A stretch of DNA of 11,419 bases from UBA4735 sp035935465 (GCA_035935465.1 DASYXA010000079.1:1-11419), one strand, 5' to 3'; positions 1 through 7,199 are shown, counted from the stretch's first letter. Notes: a model not told the origin generated them from the sequence alone. Program-made: numbers and translations.

Positions 1-468
1 TGCACGTCGAGCGTCGGCCCGGGCATCCCGCCGCCGGCCACGCTGCCGTCGGGCCAGCCCGGCTTCCACGCCTCGTGGTACGGCCAGTCCGGCTACCCGA
101 CGCTCTGCCCCGGCGAGCGATCGACCGCGACGGTCGCGTACTACAACTCCGGCACGCAGGGCTGGGTCCGCGCGCGCATGGGCGAGGTCGCGTACCTCGG
201 CACCTGGACGCCGCTGCCGGGCCAGGATCGACCGAGCCCGCTCGGCGGCGACGGGCAGCAGGGCTCGCCGGACACCGGCTGGCCGCGGTACAACCGCGTC
301 GCGCTCCAGCCCGCCGACTACGTCGGCCCGAACCAGGTCGCCTGGTTCCAGTTCACGATCCAGGCGCCGTCGGCTCCGGGCAGCTACCGCCTCTACATCC
401 GCCCGCTCGTCGAGGGCGCGCAGTGGCTGGAGGACTACGGCGTGTACTGGTCCGTCACCGTCCGCTGA
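1..468 (+). CDS. 3' end of a probable exported protein with a C-terminal Ig-like (NBR1-like) domain; partial
   Basis: An open frame runs from base 1 to TGA at 466-468 with no stop, so the gene begins outside the window and 155 residues are visible. From about residue 22 it has the pattern of the Ig-like beta-sandwich often found at the C-termini of large secreted Chloroflexota proteins. It reads WYGQSGYPTLCPGE, then TATVAYYNSGTQGW, then LGTWTPLPGQD, GWPRYNRVALQPADY and a closing GVYWSVTV strand. The domain is usually a cell-surface or carbohydrate/peptide-binding appendage behind a catalytic domain that cannot be seen here. Codon use matches the neighbours. The stop abuts the stop of the convergent gene on the other strand. 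An internal ATG at 178 would cut the domain in half, so it is not the start. The identity of the full protein is unknown; the domain assignment is from remembered family patterns. Confidence 0.8.
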   Translation, partial: CTSSVGPGIPPPATLPSGQPGFHASWYGQSGYPTLCPGERSTATVAYYNSGTQGWVRARMGEVAYLGTWTPLPGQDRPSPLGGDGQQGSPDTGWPRYNRVALQPADYVGPNQVAWFQFTIQAPSAPGSYRLYIRPLVEGAQWLEDYGVYWSVTVR

Positions 469-1605
469 TCAGGGGCGCGCGGCCACGCTGCCGAGGTACG
501 CGCGCTTCCAGGCCTCGCCGAGATCGCCGAACGGATCCGGCGCGCCGGGCACGATCCAGACGTGGATCATCTGGGCCGTCCGCGGCAGGAGGATCGCGCC
601 GACCGGGCAGGTCCCGAGCGGGCCGAGGAGCCCCACCAGCGCCGGCGGCGTGAGCGAGATGCAGACCTGCTCGTGTCCGTGCCAGGTCGTGAGCGGACCG
701 CCGATCGCCGGACCGGCCTGGCCGAGCTCGGGCATCTGGAACACCGCGCCGAGGAGGACCGGCCGGCCGTTCGGCGCGACCGCGTAGACCAGCGATTCGG
801 GGTGCGCCGGATCGAACACCCGGCCGTCGCGCTCGTACGCCGGGTTCGCGGCATGGAAGTCGATCCCGGCGAGCCCGTTCACCCGATAGCCGTCGGCCGC
901 CGCGGCCGCCGGGTCCGCGTACCGGGCCAGCGAGCTACGGGTGGCCGCCAGGAGCGCGTTCGCCGCCGCGCGCTCCGCCGGTGTGGCCTCGCGCGCCGGG
1001 CTGGCGGGGAAGAGCGTGCCCGGCGGCGGCACGCTGCCGCCGTGGACGGTGTGCCCGGCCACGGCACCGGGCTCCGCGGCCGCGGCGCGGAACCCGCCGG
1101 CCCAGGAGCTCGCCGCCGTTCCGACGACGAGGAGGCAGAGACCGACGCCCCCGGCGAGCGAGCGCAGGCGCCGCGGTCGCGCGCCTGGCAGCGGCCGCGC
1201 GACGATCGCGAGGGCGAGGAGCTCGGCGAGCTTCGTCACCAGGCCGAGCTGGTCGGGCGGCTCGTTCGCCATCGCGAGCCAGTAGGCGACGACCGAGCCG
1301 ACGAGGACCGCGCCGCCGAGGCGACCGGGCCGGGAGCCGCGCAGCACCCGGCGCGCGATCGCCGCCAGCAGCGCCGCATCGACGATGAACAGCAGGCCGA
1401 CCGCGGGCCCGTGGTCGTTGCCGATGACCAGCCCGGCGTGCACCGCGGCGGAGCCGAGGAGCAGTCCCACCAGGAGCCGATCGATCGGCGCGAGCCGCCG
1501 CAGATCGGGCCGGCGGAACGGCCATAGCGCGATCGCCACGACGCCGAGCGCGAGGAGCGCGGCGAGATGCCCGGGCTCGATCCGGTACAGCGGGCTACCG
1601 ATCAT
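469..1605 (-). CDS. Membrane protein with about six N-terminal helices and a C-terminal His/Cys-rich extracytoplasmic domain; function unknown
   Basis: This 378-residue protein starts at ATG 1605-1603. That ATG overlaps the TGA of the preceding gene (ATGA), which implies translational coupling and fixes the start. Hydrophobic segments lie near residues 13-29, 42-62, 66-86, 97-115, 119-137 and 149-169. A linker rich in Ala and Pro follows, then a soluble domain from about 205. That domain carries conserved-looking polar motifs: HAANP (H251), DGRVFDPAHPESLVY, WHGHEQVC (H309, H311, C315), TCP (C333) and MIHVWIVP (H348). The HxH...C...H spacing suggests metal binding (copper, zinc or haem), but this is inference. 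Similar WH(T/G)H...C...HVW domains occur in uncharacterised secreted or membrane proteins. It is the last gene of the operon, and its TGA abuts the TGA of the opposite gene with no obvious terminator between. A longer frame reaching back to 2076 is only read-through into the neighbouring gene's shadow. Confidence 0.85.
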   Translation of the reverse strand: MIGSPLYRIEPGHLAALLALGVVAIALWPFRRPDLRRLAPIDRLLVGLLLGSAAVHAGLVIGNDHGPAVGLLFIVDAALLAAIARRVLRGSRPGRLGGAVLVGSVVAYWLAMANEPPDQLGLVTKLAELLALAIVARPLPGARPRRLRSLAGGVGLCLLVVGTAASSWAGGFRAAAAEPGAVAGHTVHGGSVPPPGTLFPASPAREATPAERAAANALLAATRSSLARYADPAAAAADGYRVNGLAGIDFHAANPAYERDGRVFDPAHPESLVYAVAPNGRPVLLGAVFQMPELGQAGPAIGGPLTTWHGHEQVCISLTPPALVGLLGPLGTCPVGAILLPRTAQMIHVWIVPGAPDPFGDLGEAWKRAYLGSVAARP

Positions 1606-2030
1606 GGCGCGACCTCCAGGGCCGTGACGTGCCGCGACCCGGTGGGCCCGGTCGCCGCTCGAGCCGAACGACGGAGCAGCGTGACCACCGCCAGCGGGAG
1701 CGCGAGCTGGGTGACGAGCGCCACCGGGGGCGGGAGCGTGTGGGCCACCGCGACCGCCAGCGCGACGTCGGCGGCGAAGATCGCGACGGCGAGGCCCTCG
1801 ACGAGGTAGATCACCCGGCGCGGCCGGCGGCGATCGGCGCGCAGCCGGGCGCGGGCCACGAGGATCGCGGCGGCCGCTGCGGCGCTGAGGAGGATGGGGC
1901 CGCCGGCTCCGGGAAGGATGAGGCCCCACGCGATGGACTCGATCGTCGTTGCGACGAGGATCGCGCCCTGCAGCAGCAGCAGCGCCCGGGCGACCTCGAG
2001 GAGCTCTTCCGTCCGCCGTTCGATGTCCAT
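1602..2030 (-). CDS. Small four-helix integral membrane protein; function unknown
   Basis: This 142-residue protein starts at ATG 2030-2028. A charged N-terminus (MDIERRTEELLEVAR) is followed by four hydrophobic stretches near residues 15-40, 44-62, 73-97 and 102-119. An arginine-rich loop (RARLRADRRRPRR, 60-72) lies between helices 2 and 3, as expected for a cytoplasmic loop. No catalytic motif is visible and I do not recognise the family. Its stop overlaps the start of the following membrane gene by 4 bp, so the two are almost certainly made together. The sequence before the ATG has no good Shine-Dalgarno. Four 11-bp repeats sit 21 bp upstream, so expression may depend on the adjacent OmpR-type regulator. 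It could be an accessory or partner subunit of the downstream His/Cys membrane protein (inference). Confidence 0.8.
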   Translation of the reverse strand: MDIERRTEELLEVARALLLLQGAILVATTIESIAWGLILPGAGGPILLSAAAAAAILVARARLRADRRRPRRVIYLVEGLAVAIFAADVALAVAVAHTLPPPVALVTQLALPLAVVTLLRRSARAATGPTGSRHVTALEVAP

Positions 2031-2051
2031 GGGGCCAGCGTCGGCCCTGCG

Positions 2052-2095
2052 GATGAGCCCGGCATGGGCCGCTCATGAGCGCTTCATGAGCGTTG
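2052..2095 (-). promoter_or_regulatory. Four tandem 11-bp direct repeats: candidate response-regulator operator
   Basis: On the + strand the units are GATGAGCCCGG (2052-2062), CATGGGCCGCT (2063-2073), CATGAGCGCTT (2074-2084) and CATGAGCGTTG (2085-2095). The (C/G)ATGAGC core recurs exactly every 11 bp. On the transcribed-gene strand the core reads GCTCATG. OmpR/PhoB-family regulators typically bind direct repeats with 11-bp periodicity, and such a regulator is encoded 1.4 kb upstream in the same unit. The array lies in the only sizeable gap between the kinase (ends 2103) and the next start (2030). The repeats are seen directly; the binding role is inference. No clear -35/-10 pair is visible in the 21 bp between the array and the start codon. 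Confidence 0.6.
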
Positions 2096-2102
2096 CGGCG
2101 GG

Positions 2103-3527
2103 CTACAGCGCCGGCAGCTCGATCGTGACCGCCACGCCGCCGCCGGCGAGGTTGGTCGCGCCGATCGACCCGCCGTGCGCGACGACGATCGCGCGCGCGA
2201 TCGATAGGCCGAGGCCGGTCCCCTCGCCGCCGCGCGCCGGGTCGGCCCGGTAGAACCGCTCGAAGATCCGATCCTCGCTGCCCGCCGGCAGCCCGGCACC
2301 GCGGTCGCGGACCTCGAGCCGGACTCGGCCGTCGCGCGTGGCGATCGCGATGCCGACCGGCGGGCTGCCATGGCGGAACGCGTTGTCGACCAGCACGCGG
2401 ATCGCGCGGCCCAACGCCTCGGCATCGCCGGACACGAGCGCGGCTCCGTCACTCGTGACCTGGACGTCGTGCGTCTCGGCGCGCGCCGGTCCCGGCGGCC
2501 GGATCCGCCGGGCTTCCTCCGCCGCGACCGCGCGGAGATCCACCGGGCGGCGCTCCATCGGGATCCCGGCATCCGCGCGCGCGAGCACGAGCAGGCCGTC
2601 GACGAGCCGGCTCATCCGCTCCGCCTCGCCGATGAGGTCGGCCAGCGCCTCGCCGCGGTCGTTCGCCGCGGCCTCCGGCCGCCCGCGGAGGAACTCGGCG
2701 TTCGTCCGGATCGTCGCGAGCGGCGTCCGGAGCTCGTGCGAGGCGTCCGCGACGAAGCGCTGCTGCGCGGCGAGCGCGGCGGCGAGATCGGACTGGGAGG
2801 ACCCGAGCCGCTCGATCATCGTGTTGAAGCTTGTCGTCAGCCGGCCGACCTCATCGCGACTTCGGGTCGGCGCCAGGCGCCGCGTCAGGTCGCCGGTCTC
2901 ACCGATCGCCTCGCTCGTCTCGGCCAGCGTGACCAGCGGCCGGACCGCCCGTCCCGCGACGAGCCACGACACGATCGCCACGACGATGAGCGTGACGATC
3001 GCCGCGATCACCAGGAACGCGCGAAGCCCGGCGAGCTGGCCGTTCGGGAACGCCGTCGACTGCCCGGCGACGACGATCCCGCCGTCCGACCCGCTCGTCC
3101 ACCGGCGGGCGACGACCCGCAGCCCGGCCGGCTCGCGATCGGTGCGCGGCGCCACGCCGGCGGCGGCGATCGTGGCGATCGACCGGCCCTGCTCGTTCGC
3201 CTCCACCACGACGGCGGCCGGGATCCGCGGTGGCACGCCGTCGAGGAGACCGGACGCGTAGCGGACCGCGCCCTCGGCGGTGAGCACGAGCAGGAACGGT
3301 TCGGTGCTGGCACCCAGATCGATCACGACGAGCGGCCGCACCGCGGCCGGTGCGGCGCCGCCGTGCTGGAGCGCGGCGACCGCGGCGTCGGCCATCGCCG
3401 CGAGCGCGCGGTCCTGATCGTCGCGGACGCCGTTCGCCGCGAGGCCCGACAGGAGCACGATGAACAGGAACATCCCGACCGCGGCGACGGCCGTCCCGAA
3501 GAGCGCGAGCCGGCGGCGGATCGGCAG
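2103..3527 (-). CDS. Sensor histidine kinase (HAMP, HisKA, HATPase), probably using a CTG start
   Basis: This is a membrane-bound two-component kinase, 474 residues if it starts at CTG 3527-3525. Order of parts: basic N-terminus LPIRRR, TM1 about 7-31, extracytoplasmic sensor about 32-165, TM2 about 167-192, HAMP about 193-245, then the H-box ASHELRTPL with phospho-acceptor H264. The N-box VLVDNAFRH (N382), G1 RDRGAGLP, F-box FERFYR and G2 GTGLGLS follow. All catalytic boxes are intact. The first ATG in frame (3473) would remove the basic residues and half of TM1 and has no Shine-Dalgarno. The CTG directly follows the regulator's TAG and has GGGAG 6 nt before it, so CTG is preferred. It pairs with the OmpR-type regulator immediately upstream. 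The sensor domain has no recognised ligand motif, so the signal is unknown. Confidence 0.9.
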   Translation of the reverse strand: MPIRRRLALFGTAVAAVGMFLFIVLLSGLAANGVRDDQDRALAAMADAAVAALQHGGAAPAAVRPLVVIDLGASTEPFLLVLTAEGAVRYASGLLDGVPPRIPAAVVVEANEQGRSIATIAAAGVAPRTDREPAGLRVVARRWTSGSDGGIVVAGQSTAFPNGQLAGLRAFLVIAAIVTLIVVAIVSWLVAGRAVRPLVTLAETSEAIGETGDLTRRLAPTRSRDEVGRLTTSFNTMIERLGSSQSDLAAALAAQQRFVADASHELRTPLATIRTNAEFLRGRPEAAANDRGEALADLIGEAERMSRLVDGLLVLARADAGIPMERRPVDLRAVAAEEARRIRPPGPARAETHDVQVTSDGAALVSGDAEALGRAIRVLVDNAFRHGSPPVGIAIATRDGRVRLEVRDRGAGLPAGSEDRIFERFYRADPARGGEGTGLGLSIARAIVVAHGGSIGATNLAGGGVAVTIELPAL

Positions 3528-4208
3528 CTAGGGCTCCCGCAGCACGTAGCCGACGCCGCGCACGGTATGCAGGAGCCGGGGCTGGCCGTGGGTCTCCAGG
3601 CGCGCTCGCAGACCGGCGATGGTCACGTCGACGACGTTCGAGATCGCGTCGCTCTCGATCCCCCAGACCGACTCGAGGAGCCGGTCGCGTTCGAGGACCT
3701 GACCGGGGTGCCGCAGGAAGTGCTCGAGCACGTTGAATTGCAGCGCCGTGAGCTCGACCGCGCGATCGGCGCGCCGGACCTCGCGCCCCGCCACGTCGAC
3801 GACGAGGTCGGCGCACCGCAGGACCTCATGTCCGCCGGGCTCGCGCCGACGAAGCAACGCGCGCACGCGGGCCAGGAGCTCGTCGTGCGCGAACGGCTTG
3901 ACCAGGTAGTCGTCCGCCCCGGCGTCCAGGCCCGCGACACGGTCGGCGATCGCATCACGCGCCGTGAGCATCAGGATCGGCACGTCCGATCCGGCTCGAA
4001 GGCGGCGGCAGACCTCGACGCCGTCCAGGCCGGGCAGCATCCGATCGAGGACGACGAGGTCCGGTGGCCGATCCCGTGCCGCACGGAGCGCGCCGGGACC
4101 GTCGGCGGCGACCTCGACGGCGTGGCCCTCGTAGGACAGCGCCCGGCGGAGCGATGCGCCGAGCCGGGCGTCGTCGTCCACGACCAGGATCCGCCGGCCT
4201 GCCGTCAC
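3528..4208 (-). CDS. OmpR/PhoB-family response regulator
   Basis: This is a 226-residue DNA-binding response regulator. The receiver domain (residues 6-118) has the acidic pocket DDD at 11-13, the phospho-accepting D55 in VVLDRMLPG, T82 in LTAR and K104 in LVKPF. The C-terminal winged helix (about 128-224) has the typical ELTALQFNVLEHF, DRLLESVWG, VVDVTIAGLRARL and RGVGYVL motifs, and its length is normal for the family. GTG 4208-4206 is chosen because it lies just before the first beta-strand (GRRILVVDDD) and no ATG is nearby. It is 26 bp after the permease stop, with only a weak GGGG before it. The TAG at 3530-3528 is in the same frame as the kinase, with nothing in between. Its likely target is the four-unit 11-bp repeat downstream (inference). 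Confidence 0.95.
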   Translation of the reverse strand: MTAGRRILVVDDDARLGASLRRALSYEGHAVEVAADGPGALRAARDRPPDLVVLDRMLPGLDGVEVCRRLRAGSDVPILMLTARDAIADRVAGLDAGADDYLVKPFAHDELLARVRALLRRREPGGHEVLRCADLVVDVAGREVRRADRAVELTALQFNVLEHFLRHPGQVLERDRLLESVWGIESDAISNVVDVTIAGLRARLETHGQPRLLHTVRGVGYVLREP

Positions 4209-4234
4209 GCCCCAATTGTGGCCCCGGGATGCGC

Positions 4235-5863
4235 TCAGCGGCCGATGTCGCGCTGCTCCAGTGCCGCGATCGCGACCAGCGTCCCGACGATCCCGATCAC
4301 CACCAGCGTCGCGGCACCGCCCCAGTCCACGTTCGTCATCGGCGCGCCGTACAGGACGAAGAGCGATGTGCGGCCGACCCACTCCGGCCAGTCGAACAGC
4401 GGCGCGAACTCCTGCGTGAAGTAGGAGATCACCGCGACCGTCGTGACGAGCACGACGGCGAGGCGCGGTCGCCAGCCGACGAGCAGGTGACCGATCGCGC
4501 CGAGCGCGAACACGACCGGCAGCACGAGCACGGTGGCGAGCGCGAGGCGATCGCCGGCCACCGGAATGTCGAACGCGTTCGCGGCGAGGTACACGCCAAG
4601 GCTGCTGACGGCAGCGACGATGCCCGCTGCCACGATCAGGGCGGCGAGCCGTTCGACGACGATGCGCGGCCGCGCTGCGCCGGCGGCGAGCGCCATCTCG
4701 AGACGGCCCTCCGCGTCGTCGGCGGCCCAGCCGTTCACCTGCGCGACGACGAAGATCGCGATGAGCAGCAGGGCGGTCGAGAACCAGATCACGCCGACGA
4801 CGTCGGTGTATCCGGCGATCCCGGCGCGGGCGAGGTACACCTGCATCGCGGGGATGTCCTTGAAGCCGTCGACGATCGAACGCGCGAGCGACGAGAGGAA
4901 GTACGCGAGGGCGGCCATGGCGATCGCCCAGCCGGCGATCCAGCCGCGCTGTTGCGCGATCCCCGCGAGCACCGGAAGACGGAGCGCCGGATCCGCTGCC
5001 GGCACGTGGCGTGGCCGAGCCGAGCCGGGCCGGCCGGCGACGAGCGCGCCGCCGATGTCCCGCCGCGCGAACGCCCAGACCGAGAGCCCGCTGAGGACGA
5101 CCGCTCCGCCAAGGCTCAACGCGCTCGCGAGCCCGTCCACCGAGCCACCCGCCAGGAGCGGCGCGCTCCGGTCGAACAGATAGAAAGGAGAGAGCCACTT
5201 CACCCGACCCAGCTCGGCGGGATCGGCCCCTGCCCGGAGCGACGAGTTCAGGGTGTAGAGCGCCACGATCACGATGCCGGCTGCGACCGACGCGACCCGC
5301 CGTGTCGTCACCAGCTGCGCGACGACGAGTCCGGCCGCGAAGGCCCAGAGCGTCACGCCGGCCAGCGGCAGCAGCTCGGCGGCCATCGCGGCGACCGGCA
5401 CCGTGTCCTTCGCGACCACCGTGCCGAGCTCGGTGGCGAGGAGCGTGACGCCGAGCGACGCGAGGGCGGCGACCGCGAAGGCCGCCATCCGTACGAGGAG
5501 ATACCGCGCGCGCGCGACACCGGTGGCCAGCCACGCCTCGGACAGGCCCTTCTCCTCGTCGCCCCGACCGGCGCCGGTCGCGGCCAGCAGCGCCCAGACC
5601 GCGTACGCGATCGCGACGGTGCTGAGGTCGCGCCAGGTGAGGTAGCCGCCCATCGTGTCGAGCTGCACCGGGCGGGGGAGGAGATACGAGAGCTGCTGGC
5701 CGATGACCTCCATCGAATGCGCGAACGCCGCGCGGTCCGCGGGTGTCGGGCCGGCGATGGAGACGTACGCGACCGCGTTGAGCAGGCCCGCGAACGCGCC
5801 GATCGCGGCGGTGGCGATCGCCCCGGTGCGGTGCGAGCGGAGGGCGAGGCGGAACAGGATCAC
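4235..5863 (-). CDS. ABC-2 type exporter permease, two homologous halves
   Basis: This 542-residue polytopic membrane protein has roughly ten to twelve hydrophobic segments. Long single-chain permeases of this kind belong to the group annotated as putative exporters of polyketide antibiotics. It begins MILFRLALRSHRTG, the usual short amphipathic lead-in. Two related cytoplasmic segments, DEEKGLSEAWLATGVARARY (residues 102-121) and DDAEGRLEMALAAGAARPR (382-400), show that it is a fused duplication, so one chain could form the whole membrane channel. The start is GTG 5863-5861, overlapping the ATPase stop by 4 bp (GTGA), which fixes the start and implies coupling. It works with the ATPase encoded just upstream. 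The substrate cannot be read from the sequence; a drug, antibiotic or lipid is possible. Confidence 0.9.
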   Translation of the reverse strand: MILFRLALRSHRTGAIATAAIGAFAGLLNAVAYVSIAGPTPADRAAFAHSMEVIGQQLSYLLPRPVQLDTMGGYLTWRDLSTVAIAYAVWALLAATGAGRGDEEKGLSEAWLATGVARARYLLVRMAAFAVAALASLGVTLLATELGTVVAKDTVPVAAMAAELLPLAGVTLWAFAAGLVVAQLVTTRRVASVAAGIVIVALYTLNSSLRAGADPAELGRVKWLSPFYLFDRSAPLLAGGSVDGLASALSLGGAVVLSGLSVWAFARRDIGGALVAGRPGSARPRHVPAADPALRLPVLAGIAQQRGWIAGWAIAMAALAYFLSSLARSIVDGFKDIPAMQVYLARAGIAGYTDVVGVIWFSTALLLIAIFVVAQVNGWAADDAEGRLEMALAAGAARPRIVVERLAALIVAAGIVAAVSSLGVYLAANAFDIPVAGDRLALATVLVLPVVFALGAIGHLLVGWRPRLAVVLVTTVAVISYFTQEFAPLFDWPEWVGRTSLFVLYGAPMTNVDWGGAATLVVIGIVGTLVAIAALEQRDIGR

Positions 5864-6744
5864 TTCGAGTAATAGCTGAGGAAGATCTCCTCGAGCGTCG
5901 GCTCGCGGCTCTCGAGCGTCGCGACGCGCGCTCCCGCGATCGCCGCGAGCAGCTCGTCGAAGCTCCCCCGGTAGAGGCCGCTCACCCCCCGTCCGTCGAT
6001 GGCGAGGCCTTCGAAGCCGCGCAGCGCGCGCAGGCGCTCGGTCGGCGGCGCGTCCGCGAATTCGATCCGGACGTGGTGGGCGCGGATCCCCGCGAGCTCG
6101 TCGATCGTCCCCACGGTCGCGAGGTGGCCCTCCCGCACAATGCCGACCCGGTCGCAGAGATGCTCGACCTCCGAGAGGACGTGCGATGAGATGAAGACCG
6201 TCGCACCGCCGGTCCGCGCGTCGCGCACGAGCCCGTAGAACTCCTGCTGGTGCAATGGATCGAGCCCGCTCGTCGGCTCGTCGAGGATCAGGAGCGCCGG
6301 ACGCGGCGCGAAGGCCAGCAGCAGCGCCAGCTTCTGCTTGTTGCCGTGCGAGTACTCGCGGTACCTGCGGCCGAGGTCCAGGTCCAGCCGCTTCGCGATC
6401 GCCTCGACGTCCGCGTCGGCGATGTCGCCGCGCAGGCCCGCGATGTAGGCGACGATCTCGGAGCCCCGCCAGCCGCCGAACTGCGGGAGCTCCCCCGGTA
6501 CGTAGCCAACACGTTTCTTCACGGCGACCGCGTCGCGGTCCGCGTCGAGCCCGAAGACCGTCGCCCGACCGCGCGTCGCGTGGCTCAGCCCCATCAGCAG
6601 CTTGATCGTGGTCGTCTTCCCGGCGCCGTTCGGCCCGAGGTACCCGAACACCTCGCCCTCGGCGACCTCGAGGTCGAGGTCGAAGATCCCGCGGCCCGCG
6701 CCGTAATCCTTGGTGAGCATCCCGGTGCCGATGGCGGTGGTCAT
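5860..6744 (-). CDS. ABC transporter ATP-binding protein (ABC-2 exporter type)
   Basis: This 294-residue ATPase energises the adjacent permease. Walker A is GPNGAGKTT at 37-45. The Q-loop region is VGYVPGELPQF at 79-89. The ABC signature is the divergent YSHGNKQK at 131-138, a form usual for this subfamily instead of LSGGQ. Walker B LLILDEP is at 151-157, the D-loop SGLD at 159-162 and the switch His at H188 (SSHVL). A C-terminal extension of about 80 residues ends with the typical PTLEEIFLSYY. The ATG at 6744-6742 overlaps the regulator's TGA (ATGA), and the stop overlaps the permease GTG. Everything expected for a working nucleotide-binding domain is present. Confidence 0.95.
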   Translation of the reverse strand: MTTAIGTGMLTKDYGAGRGIFDLDLEVAEGEVFGYLGPNGAGKTTTIKLLMGLSHATRGRATVFGLDADRDAVAVKKRVGYVPGELPQFGGWRGSEIVAYIAGLRGDIADADVEAIAKRLDLDLGRRYREYSHGNKQKLALLLAFAPRPALLILDEPTSGLDPLHQQEFYGLVRDARTGGATVFISSHVLSEVEHLCDRVGIVREGHLATVGTIDELAGIRAHHVRIEFADAPPTERLRALRGFEGLAIDGRGVSGLYRGSFDELLAAIAGARVATLESREPTLEEIFLSYYSK

Positions 6745-7193
6745 GCCCTTCTCCTCTCGCGGATGCGGCGCAGCAACGCCGGGACCTCCGCCAGGAGGTC
6801 CTCGAGCTGGCTGGCCAGGGTGGTCATCTGGCGCCGCGCGGATCCGGCCGGCGCGGCGGCCGCGCCCTCCCTCATCCGGGCGAGGAACACGTGGGTCTGC
6901 GCGTTCCGCGCGGCGAACAACGCGTCGAGGTCGAGGAGCGCCTGGTAGCGGATCCGCCGCGAGCCGCGCTCGCCGACGGCGCGCGCCAGGCCGACCGCGA
7001 CGAGCTGCCGCGCCGCCACGCTCGCGCCGCTCTTCGCGACCGCGAGCTCGGCGACGATCTCATCCAGGCTCGCCGGCTCGGCGCGCAGGAGCAGGTAGGC
7101 GTAGATCAGGCCCATCGTCCGCGGCAGGCCCCAGCCGACCATGTCCTGGCCCAGGCCCTCGACGAACTGCCGCTGCTTCAGATTCAGCTTCAT
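6741..7193 (-). CDS. GbsR/MarR-like winged-helix transcriptional regulator
   Basis: This 150-residue protein starts at ATG 7193-7191 (MKLNLKQRQFVEGLGQDMVG). It resembles the GbsR branch of MarR regulators. An N-terminal helix FVEGLG is followed by WGLPRTMGLIYAYLLL (about 21-36). A helix-turn-helix SLDEIVAELAVAKSGASVAARQL lies at about 42-64, then the wing GLARAVGERGSRRIRY. A C-terminal helical part contains VFLARMREG and QLEDLLAEVPALL, probably for dimerisation. It heads the operon and its stop overlaps the ATPase start by 4 bp, so it probably controls this exporter, perhaps including itself. The reading frame stays open upstream (to GTG codons near 7214 and 7220), but the ATG gives the typical N-terminus. 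The signal is unknown. Confidence 0.85.
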   Translation of the reverse strand: MKLNLKQRQFVEGLGQDMVGWGLPRTMGLIYAYLLLRAEPASLDEIVAELAVAKSGASVAARQLVAVGLARAVGERGSRRIRYQALLDLDALFAARNAQTHVFLARMREGAAAAPAGSARRQMTTLASQLEDLLAEVPALLRRIRERRRA

Positions 7194-7199
7194 CTGAAT
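7182..7199 (-). promoter_or_regulatory. Perfect inverted repeat overlapping the regulator start codon
   Basis: ATTCAG and CTGAAT are perfect 6-bp arms around a 6-bp centre that contains the regulator's start codon. It is unusually A/T-rich for this window. MarR/GbsR proteins often bind short palindromes at their own promoters, so it could be an autoregulatory operator. The right arm (+ strand) is non-coding and the left arm encodes residues 3-4, so chance or coding constraint is also possible. Confidence 0.3.

Noticed and set aside
469..2076. A single 535-residue minus-strand protein
   Set aside because: Its first 157 residues are an Arg/Pro-rich shadow of the four-helix gene in another frame. 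The real start is the ATG at 1605, in an ATGA overlap.
2370..4424. Very long plus-strand frame (684 codons) opposite the kinase and response regulator
   Set aside because: It runs antisense across two genes with complete diagnostic motifs, and its product is low-complexity Arg/Asp/Glu-rich. It is a high-GC mirror frame.
3528..5534. A 668-residue minus-strand protein ending in the response regulator
   Set aside because: The part before 4208 is an Arg-rich out-of-frame reading of the permease. The receiver domain begins right after GTG 4208.
4064..5872. Long plus-strand frame (602 codons) opposite the permease
   Set aside because: Same reason: an Arg/Asp/Glu-rich shadow of a membrane gene with clear helices on the other strand.
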